A stretch of 64,000 nt of DNA from UBA4742 sp963773335 (lineage in GTDB: Bacteria > Actinomycetota > Acidimicrobiia > Acidimicrobiales > Acidimicrobilacustridaceae): NCBI GenBank assembly GCA_963773335.1, contig CAVZAT010000004.1, positions 310,001 through 374,000 on the forward strand. The letters run 5' to 3'. This document shows, piece by piece, positions 1 through 9,227 of the stretch. Positions within the stretch are counted from its first letter, which is position 1. Each line of letters begins with the position of its first letter. The notes below the pieces were generated by a model. It ran no database searches. It was not told the origin of the DNA and was given only the letters and a program-made list of their open reading frames with translations. The translations under genes were made by a program, and so were the position numbers.

Positions 1-315
1 GGTGCCCTCACCCACCCGGAAAGCGGGGAGGTCGAGGTCGAGCGTCATCGTGGCGGGCGTGTAGGTCTGCAGCTTGACCGCGTCGACTCCGGCCTCAGCC
101 GCCAGCGTGATCAACTCCAGGGCCCGATCGAGTCGCTGTCCGTGGTTGGCGGAAAGCTCGGCGATCACGAAGGTGGGATGGCCAGGCCCGACCGGTCGAC
201 CGCGGATGCTGATGGACGCCGGACCGGTCATGTCGGCATCGCCAGGCGCGTCGGCGCCGTCCCGATCGGCGACGCCGTCGCCCGCCCCACCCCCGTCGTC
301 ATCCCTCGGGCTCAT
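1..315 (-). CDS. pseI: Pseudaminic acid synthase (PseI/NeuB family), N-terminal fragment cut by the window edge
   Basis: The visible N-terminus reads into the NeuB/PseI TIM-barrel synthases that condense PEP with a 2,4-diacetamido-trideoxyhexose to give pseudaminic acid. The stretch FVIAELSANHGQ followed by AGVDAVKLQTYTP is the family's N-terminal signature. The ATG at 315 overlaps the pseG stop by about 17 bp, and a second in-frame ATG lies at 231. The 28 residues between them are Asp/Gly-rich and unlike the family, so 231 may be the true start. It is the last visible gene of a minus-strand run beginning at 4515. The function follows from family knowledge and from the adjacent PseG-PseH gene. 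NeuB or legionaminate synthase is the alternative, less likely beside PseG. Confidence 0.8.
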   Translation of the reverse strand, partial: MSPRDDDGGGAGDGVADRDGADAPGDADMTGPASISIRGRPVGPGHPTFVIAELSANHGQRLDRALELITLAAEAGVDAVKLQTYTPATMTLDLDLPAFRVGEGT

Positions 316-1852
316 GCAGCTGCCGAGTGTACCGAAGCCACCCCTGCGCCCGGCCCGACGCATCCGGAGCCGGGTCGAAGTCGGCGGCGAGGAACGACCG
401 CTGCGACGACGCGTTGCTCACCTTGATCCGGGCCAGCACCGCGAGTCGGCCGCCCCGACCGAGCTCCCGGGCGGCTCGGCGGACCCCAGCGTCGATGAGC
501 GGGCCGGCCAGGTGCTGACCGCGCCGATCTGGCGCCACCACCACCCCGACCTCGACCCCCGTCGATGCTTGCCGACCGCCAACACTGTCCTGGAGGCTGG
601 CCGGCGCCATCCGAACCTGACCGACCAGGCCGGCGTCGTCGCGGGCCAGGTAGATGGGGGCCTCGGGATCGGCCAGTCGCTCCTCGAACCAGGCCAGATG
701 ACGATCCCACGGGATCGGGTCCTGGCCGAAGGACTGCGCTCGGGTGTCGGGGTCGTTGGCCCAGGTCCACAGGGTGCGCGCGTCGCCGGGTTGGGCCGGG
801 CGCAACTCGAGCAGCTCAGCCCGCAGCCGGACGGCCACCCGCAGAGCCCCCCGGCCGTCGACCACCGCCTGGGCCCGGCGGGCCAGCTCGGCCCGGGCCT
901 CCCGGTCGGTGGCCAGATCCTGGATCGTCCCGACCGCACGTGACACCGACGGGAGGGCCAGTTCTGCTGCGGGTCCCGGCGCGGGCGCCTGTCCGCCGCT
1001 GCGGAGCCACACCGCGGCCCCGATGCGCTCCAGCTCCTCGGCCACCGGAGCCTGATTGGCCGCCACGGGGACCAGGGCGGCGGCGATGCCCAGGGCGCAC
1101 AGCTCCCATGCCGATCCCCCCGAGGCGCTCACGGCCAGATCCACGCCGGCCAGCGTGCTCGCCACGTCAGCCACCCCGGCCAGCTGGACCACCTCGTGGC
1201 CGAGCGCCCGGAGTTCGCCGGCCACCTCCTCGAACCAGGCCCGCACCTCGGGTCTGGGCGCGCCCCCGGCGGCCAGCGCCACACGGACCGGTCCACGCCC
1301 GCCGCCGGCACCAGCCGATCCCCTCACCTCGCCGGCCGGGCCAGCGGGGTCGTGGCCGACCGACGGGTCGTGGGGCGCAGTCGGTCGGAACTCGCGTCGC
1401 AACAGGGCGTATCGCGGGCCGAGTAGCAGCGGCGGGCGGCTCCTGACCGGCCCGTAGGCATCCGAACGTGCACCGAGGTTCTGGTCGAGCACGAGATCGG
1501 CGGCCCAGCGGCCGGCCGTGGCGTGGTCGTCGACCACCAGCAGGTGTCCCGCCCGGGCACGCCACCGCTCCTGGTCAGCCCCGGTGAACCCGTAGCCGTC
1601 GAGCACGGCCCAGGCCGACGCGCCGGCCGGGAACGGCTCTCCGGCCTCGGGCTCGATCTCCCCGGGCTCGACCACCTCCAAGCCCTCGTCGCGGCAACGG
1701 CGGCGCCACAGCTCAGGGACCTGCCCGGCCACCAGCACCGCCCGGCCACCCTGGTCCAGCCAGGCCTGGGCCAAGGCGACGGCGCGGGCCACGTGCCCCG
1801 CTCCCTGGGTCGGACCGGAGGCGGCTCGCAGGGTCAGCCAGGCGTCGGTCAA
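299..1852 (-). CDS. pseG: Bifunctional PseG-PseH: UDP-sugar hydrolase fused to a GNAT N-acetyltransferase
   Basis: The N-terminal ~340 residues match PseG, which removes UDP from UDP-2,4-diacetamido-2,4,6-trideoxy-altropyranose: a GAGHVARA nucleotide-loop motif, VVDDHA, LLGPRYALLRREF, and a C-terminal SASGGSAWELCALG block. The last ~165 residues are a GNAT domain of PseH type (WANDPDTRAQSF, then HLAWFEERLADP, then KVSNASSQRSF), which acetylates the C4 amine one step earlier. The ORF extends upstream to a GTG at 1915, but homology begins at LTDAWLTLRA, so I choose the TTG at 1852, preceded by GGCGGCGACGG and 19 bp after the upstream stop. Fusing steps 3 and 4 of the pathway is seen in some bacteria; separate genes are commoner. 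It overlaps pseI. Confidence 0.82.
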   Translation of the reverse strand: MTDAWLTLRAASGPTQGAGHVARAVALAQAWLDQGGRAVLVAGQVPELWRRRCRDEGLEVVEPGEIEPEAGEPFPAGASAWAVLDGYGFTGADQERWRARAGHLLVVDDHATAGRWAADLVLDQNLGARSDAYGPVRSRPPLLLGPRYALLRREFRPTAPHDPSVGHDPAGPAGEVRGSAGAGGGRGPVRVALAAGGAPRPEVRAWFEEVAGELRALGHEVVQLAGVADVASTLAGVDLAVSASGGSAWELCALGIAAALVPVAANQAPVAEELERIGAAVWLRSGGQAPAPGPAAELALPSVSRAVGTIQDLATDREARAELARRAQAVVDGRGALRVAVRLRAELLELRPAQPGDARTLWTWANDPDTRAQSFGQDPIPWDRHLAWFEERLADPEAPIYLARDDAGLVGQVRMAPASLQDSVGGRQASTGVEVGVVVAPDRRGQHLAGPLIDAGVRRAARELGRGGRLAVLARIKVSNASSQRSFLAADFDPAPDASGRAQGWLRYTRQLHEPEG

Positions 1853-1871
1853 AGCCCCGTCGCCGCCGCGC

Positions 1872-3489
1872 TCAGCACGGTTGTCGGGCGTCGGGCGGCC
1901 CGAGCACCAGGGCACAGATCTCGTCCACCGCAGGATCGGCCCCCGGCGCCAGATCGGCCAGGTCGTCGATGGTCAACCGGGCCAGGCCGAGCACGTGCTC
2001 CTCCACCCCGGGCGACGCGACGGGGTTGCGGAAGAAGAACAGGTAGGCGTAGCGAGCCACCTGCTCGACGTCGGGCAGCGTAGGCGGCCGGGTCGGCCAG
2101 CACCTGGTCCAGACGCTCGACGAAGTCGGTCGGATCGGACACGTCCACGGTGAAGCCCCGTTCGCGGTAATGGGTGCGACCAGCCACGATCACCGGGACG
2201 CCGCGCACCGCGGCCTCCAGGCCGGTGGTGGAGCTGAACACCAGCACCGCGTCGCTGGCCGCCATGAGCGGGTAGGAGCTGGTGGCGTCGTGGGCCGGGA
2301 TGATCCGCACGTTGGGGGGCAGCACGGGGAAGCGTTCGTGGATCAGGGCTTCGATGGGTTCGCGGGTCTGCTTTCCCGGCAACTTCACCTCGGCCGGATG
2401 GATGCGGATGACCAGCTCGTCGTCGGGCCGGGCCGCGAAGGCGTCGATGGCGGCCGCCACCCAGGCACCGATGCTGTCGAAGGCCAGCTCCTGACCGATG
2501 ACGGCCGAGTCCCAGGTCAGATTGGTGAACAGCGAGACCAGCCGGCCAGAACCGCGCCGCGCCGGCCCATGGAACTGAACGTCACCCCAGAACCGGTCGA
2601 TGGTGCGTAGGCCCAGTTCGCGCTCGCGCAGGTAGGCGTCGAGCTCGTCGGCTTCCGCGTCGGTCAGGGCGACACCGCCCCACTCGGCCCACAGCTCGTC
2701 CATCTCGAACAGGCAGGCGGCCTGGTTGCGTCGGAAGACCAGGGTCTCCTTGATGAAGCCGCGCTCGTAGGTGACCACGTCGATGGCGTGGTCCCGACAG
2801 ATCCACCAGGCGATGGACTCGAAGAAGAACAAGCCGTTGAGCAGCAACACGACGTCGGGCCGGTCTCGCGCCAGAGCGGCCAGTACCCCGTCCACCACCT
2901 GTCGTCCGGCTCGCAGGAACCGGCGGAACGTGAGCGGCGCCAGCGGATCGTGCTCGACGTCCGCGCTCATGAGGAACCACTTGACCGGGATGTCCACCAG
3001 CTCACCCAGCGGCACGCCCCGGTAGGTGACGGCACGCAGCGCGCCGGAGGACAGCTCGTCGAGCTCGGGCCAGGCCGGGTCGGTGCCGGCCCAGCCGTCG
3101 GCCAGGCTGGAGGCCGCGAAGCCGTGGGCGTCGATGGAGTCCTCGACGTAGCGGGTGCAGCTGCCACACGGCATGGGCGGCGCCTCCCACAGGTTGGCCC
3201 GGTCGCAGATCTCCAGCCCGCCGCCGCAGGTCACGAAGCCCACGTGTGCGCCCCGCAGACGGAGGGCCTGGGCGATCATGGCTTCCCACTGCACGTGGGC
3301 CGCCCAGGACCGCGGCGTGAGGATGGTGACCCGGGTGGCCTCGGGCCCCGGCTCGGAGAGTCGACCGGCCTGCATGGCCAGCCGGCGGGCGGCCCGCTGC
3401 TCAGGGGCCTGCGCCACCTGGCGCAACGCGAGGTGCGCCCCCTTGATCGCGTACTCGGAGAGGCGGTCCGACGAGGGCAGCGGGCTCAC
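1872..3489 (-). CDS. Capsule-polysaccharide-biosynthesis-like glycosyltransferase (frameshift near 2080)
   Basis: A ~539-residue cytoplasmic protein resembling the capsule/LPS biosynthesis family (PF05159-like, GT-B fold). It has an N-terminal Rossmann half with TPRSWAAHVQWEAMIAQALR and a C-terminal half containing IRIHPAEVKLPGKQTREP and FSSTTGLEAAVRGVPVIVAG. The His-Pro and SSTTGLEA elements are typical of the nucleotide-sugar-binding half. The start is the GTG at 3489, whose bases overlap the TGA of the preceding GT2 gene. Near 2080 the frame breaks: the ending RYAYLFFFRNPVASPGVEEH, a normal family ending, is found one frame over and stops at 1872. The acceptor cannot be told from sequence; the context suggests assembly of a pseudaminic-acid-containing surface glycan. 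Confidence 0.72.
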
Positions 3490-4515
3490 ACGCGGGCCAC
3501 CGGGCCGTGCATCGAACGGTCGGCCGGGTGGCGATGCGTCCCATCCCTCGCCAGAACCCCAGTCCATAGCCCCAGTGGCAGATGGCCAGGGCGGCCACGG
3601 CCCGATGGGGCGCCACTCCGGGCTCGTCGGCGATGCGCAACCCCACCGCACCGGCACCCGCGGCGTAGCCCACCGCGGGCAGCACGGCCGCCACCGGGTG
3701 TCGCCGCACCAGGGCGGCCGCCGACCAGGCGGCACTGGCCAGCCACCATGATGGCCGGCGCCAGCGGGCGCCAGTAGGGCAGGGTGCGGTGCTTGGCCAG
3801 CGTCGAGGCCTTGCACATCCCGTAGTTCACGTACTGGCGCCACAGGGCCTCGGGCGTCTGGCGGGGGAAGTACCAGGATCGGATGCTGGGGTCGACCCGG
3901 ATGCGACGTCCGGCCCGGCGCAGCCGGTAGGCGAGCTCCTGGTCCTCGGCCGCCCACTGCAGATCGGTCTCGTCGTATCCGCCCACCTCCTCCACGATCC
4001 GGCGGTCGAAGACACCCAGGTACACGGTCTCGACGTCGGTGGCCTCGGTGGCGTAGTGGAAGCGGCCCGGTCCGACTCCGAAGGGTGACGAGGTCACCGC
4101 CGCCACCGCCCGACCGAAGTTGGTGGTGCCCACGGCCCGCATGGGTCCGCCCACCCAGTCCGCCCCGCTCTGCCGGCGGGCCGCCACCGATCGGGCCACG
4201 TAGTCGTCGGCGTAGAGCGTGTGGGCGTCGGCCCGCACGATGAGGTGGTTGCGCGCCGCGGCCAGGCCCACGTTCATGGCCGCCGCGGCCGTCACCCGAG
4301 GGTTGTCCACCAGCCGCACCGGGTCGCCCACGCCCGCCACGATCTCGCGGGTGCCGTCGGTCGACCCGCCATCGACCACCAGGATCTCGTCCACCGATGG
4401 GTAGGTCTGGGCCAGCAGCGAATCCAGGCAGTCCCGGATGTCAGGCGCGCTCGCCCAGGGTGGGCAGCACGATCGAGACCCGCGGGTCGACTTCGATCGG
4501 CGACGTCCCGCTCAC
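3486..4515 (-). CDS. Family 2 glycosyltransferase, ExoA-like (two or more frameshifts)
   Basis: GT-A-fold transferase of about 343 residues. Visible in order: VSIVLPTLGERA, DEILVVDGGSTDGT (nucleotide-binding Asp), a DxD-type RADAHTLY, and EDQELAYRLRRAG (catalytic-base region), then hydrophobic segments with GYAAGAGAVGLRIADEPG. This order matches ExoA-like enzymes with C-terminal membrane helices. The start is the GTG at 4515, six bases after a TACGCT -10 box. The frame breaks near 4445 (between GERA and PDIRDCLDSL) and again near 3745. The last ~20 residues are uncertain; the stop at 3486 is inferred because its TGA overlaps the GTG of the next gene. Acceptor unknown. Confidence 0.7.
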
Positions 4516-4521
4516 GCCATG

Positions 4522-4527
4522 AGCGTA
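4522..4527 (-). promoter_or_regulatory. -10 box TACGCT of a leaderless transcript (GT2 gene)
   Basis: TACGCT on the minus strand ends 6 nt before the GTG at 4515, so transcription would begin at or next to the start codon. It supports 4515 as the start. No Shine-Dalgarno sequence precedes this GTG. Confidence 0.5.
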
Positions 4528-4593
4528 CCTGGCGGTCGATCCGGTCATTTCCCATCCCGCCGGGCGGCCCCCGGAGCGGCGAGGGTCGGCTGC

Positions 4594-4599
4594 TACCGT
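4594..4599 (+). promoter_or_regulatory. -10 box TACCGT of a leaderless transcript (PhyH gene)
   Basis: TACCGT ends 7 nt before the ATG at 4607. With the box at 4522-4527 on the other strand it forms a compact divergent leaderless promoter pair in a 91-bp gap. Confidence 0.55.
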
Positions 4600-4606
4600 C
4601 GTCGAG

Positions 4607-5647
4607 ATGGGCCTCGACCTCGGTGCCATCAAGGAGCGGGTCCGGACACCAGAGGCCCAGGATTCGTTCAAGCGCTGGTTCGACGCTGCGCCACTGCACT
4701 CTGGCCCCGTCGTGGCGAACCAACTGGGGTGGCAGGTCAGTCGTAGCCTGGCCAAGAACGGGTTCGTGCGGGCTCGGGGCCTGCTGCGTCGGCCGCCCGT
4801 GCCGGCCGCCTTCGCCCGGGCGCTCGACCAGGACGGCATCGTGGCCATCCCCGACTACCTCGCGCCCGCCGACCACGAGCGCGTCCTCGACGCCCTCGAC
4901 GGCTACGTCTGCTCACCTCACCTGCGCGACATCGGGAGCGAGAACGGCTCGGGCCTGACCTACTGGTCGGGACACGTGGTGAGCGACGAGCCGGAGGACA
5001 GTGGGATGGTGCTGATCGGCACCTTTGCCGCCGACTCCCTCATCGTGAGCCTGGCCGAGCATGTGATCCACCGCCACGTCCGACCGCCCCTCACCCTGGT
5101 GTTCCAGAGCCTGGAGGTGCCCGAGGGTGGCAGGGACGACCGCGACCGCGAGCAGCTGCTCCACGCCGACAAGTTCTTCTCCTGCGCCAAGGCGATCTAC
5201 TTCCCCGACGCGGTGACCGAGGGCTCCAGCCCGTTCGTCTACTGCCCGGGGTCTCACCGTCTGACGGCGGAACGCCTGCGATACGAGTACGCCATGAGCG
5301 TTCGGGAGGCCCAGCTCCGGGCCGGCCAGGTGGCGCGGTACGACGACTTCGACGCCATCGGCTTCGAACGGTCGCGCAACGTCGTGGGCCCAGCCTTCCG
5401 CTCGTCTCTGGCGTTGCGCGAGCAACCCATCACCTGCGCGCCCAACACGCTCGTGGTCGTGAACAACCGGGGCTTCCACCGCCGGGGGGAGCTCGCCGCG
5501 GGCGAGCGTCGCCGCAGCTTGTGGGTGAACTTCTACCCGTACCAGCGCCCGGTCTACGGACGGGCGGCCTTCTGGGCGGCCAAGCGGGTGGTCGACACCG
5601 ATGACGTGCCCCGGACGCTGCCCGCCATGCATCGCCAACAGATCTGA
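4607..5647 (+). CDS. Phytanoyl-CoA dioxygenase (PhyH)-like Fe(II)/2-oxoglutarate oxygenase
   Basis: 346 residues with the double-stranded beta-helix metal triad visible as H186-x-D188 (LLHADKFF) and a distal His at about 291 (NRGFHRRGE), followed by an Arg-rich segment that could bind 2-oxoglutarate. VYCPGSHRLTAERL is also typical of the family. The substrate is unknown. Its place among glycan genes suggests hydroxylation or oxidation of a sugar, lipid carrier or small metabolite of the surface-glycan pathway; that is inference. It is the only plus-strand gene in the first 6.9 kb, with its own leaderless promoter. Confidence 0.72.
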   Translation: MGLDLGAIKERVRTPEAQDSFKRWFDAAPLHSGPVVANQLGWQVSRSLAKNGFVRARGLLRRPPVPAAFARALDQDGIVAIPDYLAPADHERVLDALDGYVCSPHLRDIGSENGSGLTYWSGHVVSDEPEDSGMVLIGTFAADSLIVSLAEHVIHRHVRPPLTLVFQSLEVPEGGRDDRDREQLLHADKFFSCAKAIYFPDAVTEGSSPFVYCPGSHRLTAERLRYEYAMSVREAQLRAGQVARYDDFDAIGFERSRNVVGPAFRSSLALREQPITCAPNTLVVVNNRGFHRRGELAAGERRRSLWVNFYPYQRPVYGRAAFWAAKRVVDTDDVPRTLPAMHRQQI

Positions 5648-5684
5648 GCCCCTCCGCCGCACGGCCCCGCACCCTGCCGGGCGA

Positions 5685-6755
5685 TCACTGGTCGGGCCAG
5701 AAGGAATGGGTCCAGACGGTACGCGGAGGCCGGAACCCGTCGATCCCCAGCAGCTGCTCGGCGGCCCACGACAGCCCCCGCCATCCCCGCCGGACGAGAT
5801 GCGACCCCAAGCCGGTGCGCTGGGTGAGGCGAGGCCGCGGCGCGGCGCGGGCGTAGTCGGCTTCCAGCTCGAACCGGCCCTGTTCCCCGAACAGATCGAG
5901 GGCCCGAGGTTGGTCGAGGAGCCAGAAGATGACGTCGTAGGCGCGGTAGATCTGAAGGATGGTGGCGTAGCGGCTGAAGTCTCCGACCGTCATGGCCTCC
6001 GCCACCGACGTGAACGGACGGAGGTAGAGGGCGTCAGCGGCGTGGAGCTTGGCGCTGAGCTGGCGCGTCCCCACTGCGGTGCCCAAGTTGGCCTTCAGGT
6101 AGTGGTTGGTCTCGCGCCCCCCGGTCAGGTGGACCCGTTGGGTGCGCATGTCGAACAGCTCGAAGCCCATGCCCGTGAGGTAGGCGTGCACGTCGGGGAA
6201 CAGGGGCTGGCCCTGGTACACGGGGTGGAACTCGGTCTCGATTTCGATGGCCAGGACACCGTCGAGCTGCTCACGGCTGAGGCCCTGCAGGATCTCGAGC
6301 TCGGTGCCCTGGGTGTCGAGCTTGATCAACGCGGGCGCCGGCTCGCCGATCGAGGTCAGGTGCCCCCCGAGGGTGGCGCAGTCGACGTCGACGACCTCGG
6401 CCACCGTCATGTACGCCGGCTCACCGTAGAGGTCGACGAAACGAGGGTCGGGCGCCAGCAGCGAGGAGCCCGTGGGAACGGCGAGCACGTGGAGCTGCCG
6501 GGGCCCGGCGTGTCCGGCCAGCGACACCGGGTGCCAGCGGATGTTGGGGTGCGAGGTGGCGGCCAGCCGGGCGCACTCGTCCTCCCGCGGCTCGAAGGCG
6601 TGCACCTTCATCACCTCGATGAATGGGCGCCAGTGCGGCGGGATCCCCCGGGCCGCGCCCACGTCGACCGCGGTCAGGGGTTCACGTCCGAGCGGCGCGG
6701 CCAGCCGGGACGGGACCCGCTCTGCACTCGGAGCCACGCGACGAGTGCCAGCCAT
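5685..6755 (-). CDS. FkbM-family SAM-dependent methyltransferase
   Basis: 356 residues. SAM-binding motif TAVDVGAARGIPPHW near residue 30, then VHAFEPREDECARL (acidic motif II) and PALIKLDTQGTELEILQG, the diagnostic FkbM-family segment. Such enzymes O-methylate sugars or polyketides, and those in glycan clusters usually methylate a sugar hydroxyl. The reading frame stays open upstream to 7094, but homology starts just after the ATG at 6755, which lies 8 nt after a TAGGGT box, so I take that start. The C-terminal ~100 residues are more divergent and end in HSFWPDQ. Acceptor unknown. Confidence 0.78.
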   Translation of the reverse strand: MAGTRRVAPSAERVPSRLAAPLGREPLTAVDVGAARGIPPHWRPFIEVMKVHAFEPREDECARLAATSHPNIRWHPVSLAGHAGPRQLHVLAVPTGSSLLAPDPRFVDLYGEPAYMTVAEVVDVDCATLGGHLTSIGEPAPALIKLDTQGTELEILQGLSREQLDGVLAIEIETEFHPVYQGQPLFPDVHAYLTGMGFELFDMRTQRVHLTGGRETNHYLKANLGTAVGTRQLSAKLHAADALYLRPFTSVAEAMTVGDFSRYATILQIYRAYDVIFWLLDQPRALDLFGEQGRFELEADYARAAPRPRLTQRTGLGSHLVRRGWRGLSWAAEQLLGIDGFRPPRTVWTHSFWPDQ

Positions 6756-6763
6756 GGCCAGCG

Positions 6764-6769
6764 ACCCTA
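6764..6769 (-). promoter_or_regulatory. -10 box TAGGGT of a leaderless transcript (FkbM gene)
   Basis: TAGGGT on the minus strand lies 8 nt before the ATG at 6755. It favours that start over the longer open frame. Confidence 0.45.
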
Positions 6770-6977
6770 CCAACGATGAAGGGGAACCCCGCCAGCACCC
6801 GGTCGCCGTCCGCTTCGCCGCCAACGAGAGCATCCGTGATGGCCACTCCCGCTGATGTCGCGCCCATGAGGCCCTGATCCGACACGACGTGGCGATCGCA
6901 CGACGGTTCGGAGCGATCGGCAAGACTTTCCGCCAGATGACCAGCTGGATCTCCCACCCCCACCCCTCCCCCGCCCC

Positions 6978-8537
6978 GTGACCGACGAGCCGCGGCCGTT
7001 TCGCCGCCGGATCCTGATCAACACCGCGGCCATCGGGGCCGGCAACGTCTGGGCCATCATCGTGAGCGTCGTCGCGCTGCCCGTCACGCTCCACGGCCTG
7101 GGCACCGACGCCTTCGGGACCTGGGTCCTGCTCAACACCTTCTCGGCCATGACCGGTTGGTTCTCGGTGGCCGACCTCGGCATCGGTGCGGCCACGACCC
7201 GCGAGGTCGCCCAGTGCGCCTCAACCGATGACCGAGCGGGGGTGCGCCGCTCGGCGTCGAGCGGCCTCGTGCTGTTCCTCCTGTTCGGCGCGGTGTTCTC
7301 GCTGCTGCTGGCCCTGATCGGCCCCGCCGTGCTGCCCAGCTTCTTCGAGACACCTGCGGATCTGGTTTCGGCCCTGCAGTTCGCCATCGTGGTCTTCGCC
7401 GGGCAGGTCCTCATCGACCAGCTCACCAACGCGGTCGAGGCGGCCCTGGACGGGCTCCAGCGGGTCGACCTCGCCCGCGGGCTCGATGCCATCCGCCGCA
7501 CCGCGGTCTCGGCCGCGGTGGCGGTCGCCGCCCTGGCCGGGGGAGGTCTACGAGGCGTGGCCCTGGCCAGCCTGGGCGGCGCCGTCGTGGGCGCGGTCGT
7601 CGCCGCCTTCGTCCTGCATCGCGAGGAGCAGGGGTGGTGGCGGGCACCTCACCGCCAGCAGATGCGATCCCTCATGTCGTACGCGAAGGCCGTCGCGGTC
7701 CTCCAGCCCATCGGGGTCATCACACGCCAGATGGACCGCCTCATCGTCGGCGCGGTCCTGGGCCCGGCGGCCGTGACCCTGGTGGAGATCGCCACCCAGG
7801 TCCAGAGCGGGGCCTACGCCATCCTGTCGGCCGCCACCTACGTGGCCAACCCGGCCTCGTCCTGGGTCGACGCCCGGGACGAGCCGAGCCTGCTGCATGA
7901 ACTGGTGCTCCGCGGCACGAAGTACTCGCTGCTGATGACCTATCCGGTGGCGGTGGGGGCGACGATCCTGGCTCCCGACCTGGTCCACGTGTGGGTCGGT
8001 CCAGCCTTCGCGGCGGCCGCCGGACTGATCGCGCTGGCCATGCTCGATGTGGTGGTCACCGCCCCCATGCAGACGATCTCCAACGTTCTCATCGGCGTGG
8101 GTCGGGCCCCGGAGGTGGTCAAGGCGGCGCTCGGCGCCGTGATCATCAACTTGGCGGTCAGCCTGGTGCTGGTGCACCTGATCGGCACCGCCGGGGTGTT
8201 CATGGGGACGCTCGTGGCCGCCTGCTTCCTGGTGCCCGCACTGGCCCGGGCCGGCTTCCGCCTCGTCGATCTGGGCACCATCGAGTTCCTCCGGGCGGCG
8301 GTGTGGCCGGCGGTGGTGGCCTGCCTGCCGATGGCGGTCGTAGCCGGGGCGGTCGAGCTGCTGCCGCTGCGGCCGCTTGTGACCATCCTGGTGGCGGGTG
8401 CGATCGGAGGGCTGACCTATGTCGGTACGGCCGCGGCGGTCTCGCTGTCACGGACAGAGCGGACAGAGCTCCGCTCGATGTTGCCCGGTCGCGGTCATGG
8501 TGACCGCGGACCGCGCCATCCTGGGGAGGCCGCCTAG
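6978..8537 (+). CDS. Polysaccharide flippase, Wzx/MATE-like polytopic membrane protein
   Basis: 519 residues with 12-14 hydrophobic segments spread over the whole length, starting FRRRILINTAAIGAGNVWAI. The layout matches the polysaccharide-transport (MOP/Wzx) superfamily that flips undecaprenyl-linked repeat units across the membrane. TIEIATQ-type motifs and a central basic loop (RQMRSLMSYAKAVA region) fit. The GTG at 6978 is the only start before the first helix. The gene ends on a CTAG shared with the convergent methylase gene. It would act between the cytoplasmic transferases of this island and polymerisation or attachment outside. Substrate specificity cannot be read from sequence. Confidence 0.8.
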   Translation: MTDEPRPFRRRILINTAAIGAGNVWAIIVSVVALPVTLHGLGTDAFGTWVLLNTFSAMTGWFSVADLGIGAATTREVAQCASTDDRAGVRRSASSGLVLFLLFGAVFSLLLALIGPAVLPSFFETPADLVSALQFAIVVFAGQVLIDQLTNAVEAALDGLQRVDLARGLDAIRRTAVSAAVAVAALAGGGLRGVALASLGGAVVGAVVAAFVLHREEQGWWRAPHRQQMRSLMSYAKAVAVLQPIGVITRQMDRLIVGAVLGPAAVTLVEIATQVQSGAYAILSAATYVANPASSWVDARDEPSLLHELVLRGTKYSLLMTYPVAVGATILAPDLVHVWVGPAFAAAAGLIALAMLDVVVTAPMQTISNVLIGVGRAPEVVKAALGAVIINLAVSLVLVHLIGTAGVFMGTLVAACFLVPALARAGFRLVDLGTIEFLRAAVWPAVVACLPMAVVAGAVELLPLRPLVTILVAGAIGGLTYVGTAAAVSLSRTERTELRSMLPGRGHGDRGPRHPGEAA

Positions 8538-9187
8538 CAGTCCGGGTCTCCTCCCGGCGGACCGGGTCCCACCTTCTCGGAGATCCACCAGGTCAGGTCC
8601 CCCAGGCCCGTGGTCCGGTTCCAGAAGAACCCGTTCGCCACCGGTGTGACGTCGTCGAACAGATCCAACCACGGCGCCCCGTAATCTCGTTTGAACAGGA
8701 TGTTCTCCTCGCCGTGCCAGGGGACGCTCTGGCGGGTGGGCGCGAAGTACTCCATGGTGATCAACCATCGTGACGCAACCCGGTGCATCTCGCAGTAGGC
8801 CTGCTCCAGCTCCTCGTCGGGCAGATGGATCAGCACCCCGCTGGTGAAGACCAGATCGACCGAGCCGTCGTCGAGCGGCAGTCGGGCCAGGGTGCCGTCG
8901 AGCACGTGGGTCGGATCCAGGACTTCGCGTCCCAGCGTGGCCCGGGCCTCCTCATTGGGTTCCACGGCCCATTGCTCCAGGGACGAGACCCGCTGCAGGG
9001 CACGAAGGTTGAGGCCGTTGGCCGCTCCCACCTCCAGCACCGAGCGAGGGGGTGGGATCAGGTGGGAGAGCAGGAGCTCCCAGCCGGTCATGAGCTGGCG
9101 CTCCAGGTCGGGTCGGGGTTGGTTACGAGCCAGGTAGGCCTGACCGACCGAGCCTTTCCACCGGCGGAGCTGCGAACTGTCGCCCAT
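8534..9187 (-). CDS. Pseudaminic acid biosynthesis-associated methylase
   Basis: 217-residue class I methyltransferase. SVLEVGAANGLNLRALQ is the SAM-binding motif I, VDLVFTSGVLIHLPDEEL the post-motif region, and the ending FFWNRTTGLGDLTWWISEK closely resembles the pseudaminic-acid-associated methylase family (TIGR03587 type). The family is named from its genomic association with pse genes; its substrate is not firmly established. Here it lies 7 kb from pseI and pseG, which agrees. The start at 9187 follows a TAGCGT box by 8 nt. Its stop codon shares the palindrome CTAG with the flippase stop. Confidence 0.82.
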   Translation of the reverse strand: MGDSSQLRRWKGSVGQAYLARNQPRPDLERQLMTGWELLLSHLIPPPRSVLEVGAANGLNLRALQRVSSLEQWAVEPNEEARATLGREVLDPTHVLDGTLARLPLDDGSVDLVFTSGVLIHLPDEELEQAYCEMHRVASRWLITMEYFAPTRQSVPWHGEENILFKRDYGAPWLDLFDDVTPVANGFFWNRTTGLGDLTWWISEKVGPGPPGGDPDC

Positions 9188-9195
9188 GGTCGGTC

Positions 9196-9201
9196 ACGCT
9201 A
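9196..9201 (-). promoter_or_regulatory. -10 box TAGCGT of a near-leaderless transcript (methylase)
   Basis: TAGCGT on the minus strand ends 8 nt before the ATG at 9187, with no ribosome-binding site between. Confidence 0.45.
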
Positions 9202-9227
9202 GCCAGCGGGTCCCGAACCCCGCGCCA

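Noticed and set aside
299..1915. GTG at 1915 as the PseG start
   Set aside because: The added 21 residues do not resemble PseG and overlap the 3-prime end of the upstream gene; homology begins at the TTG at 1852.
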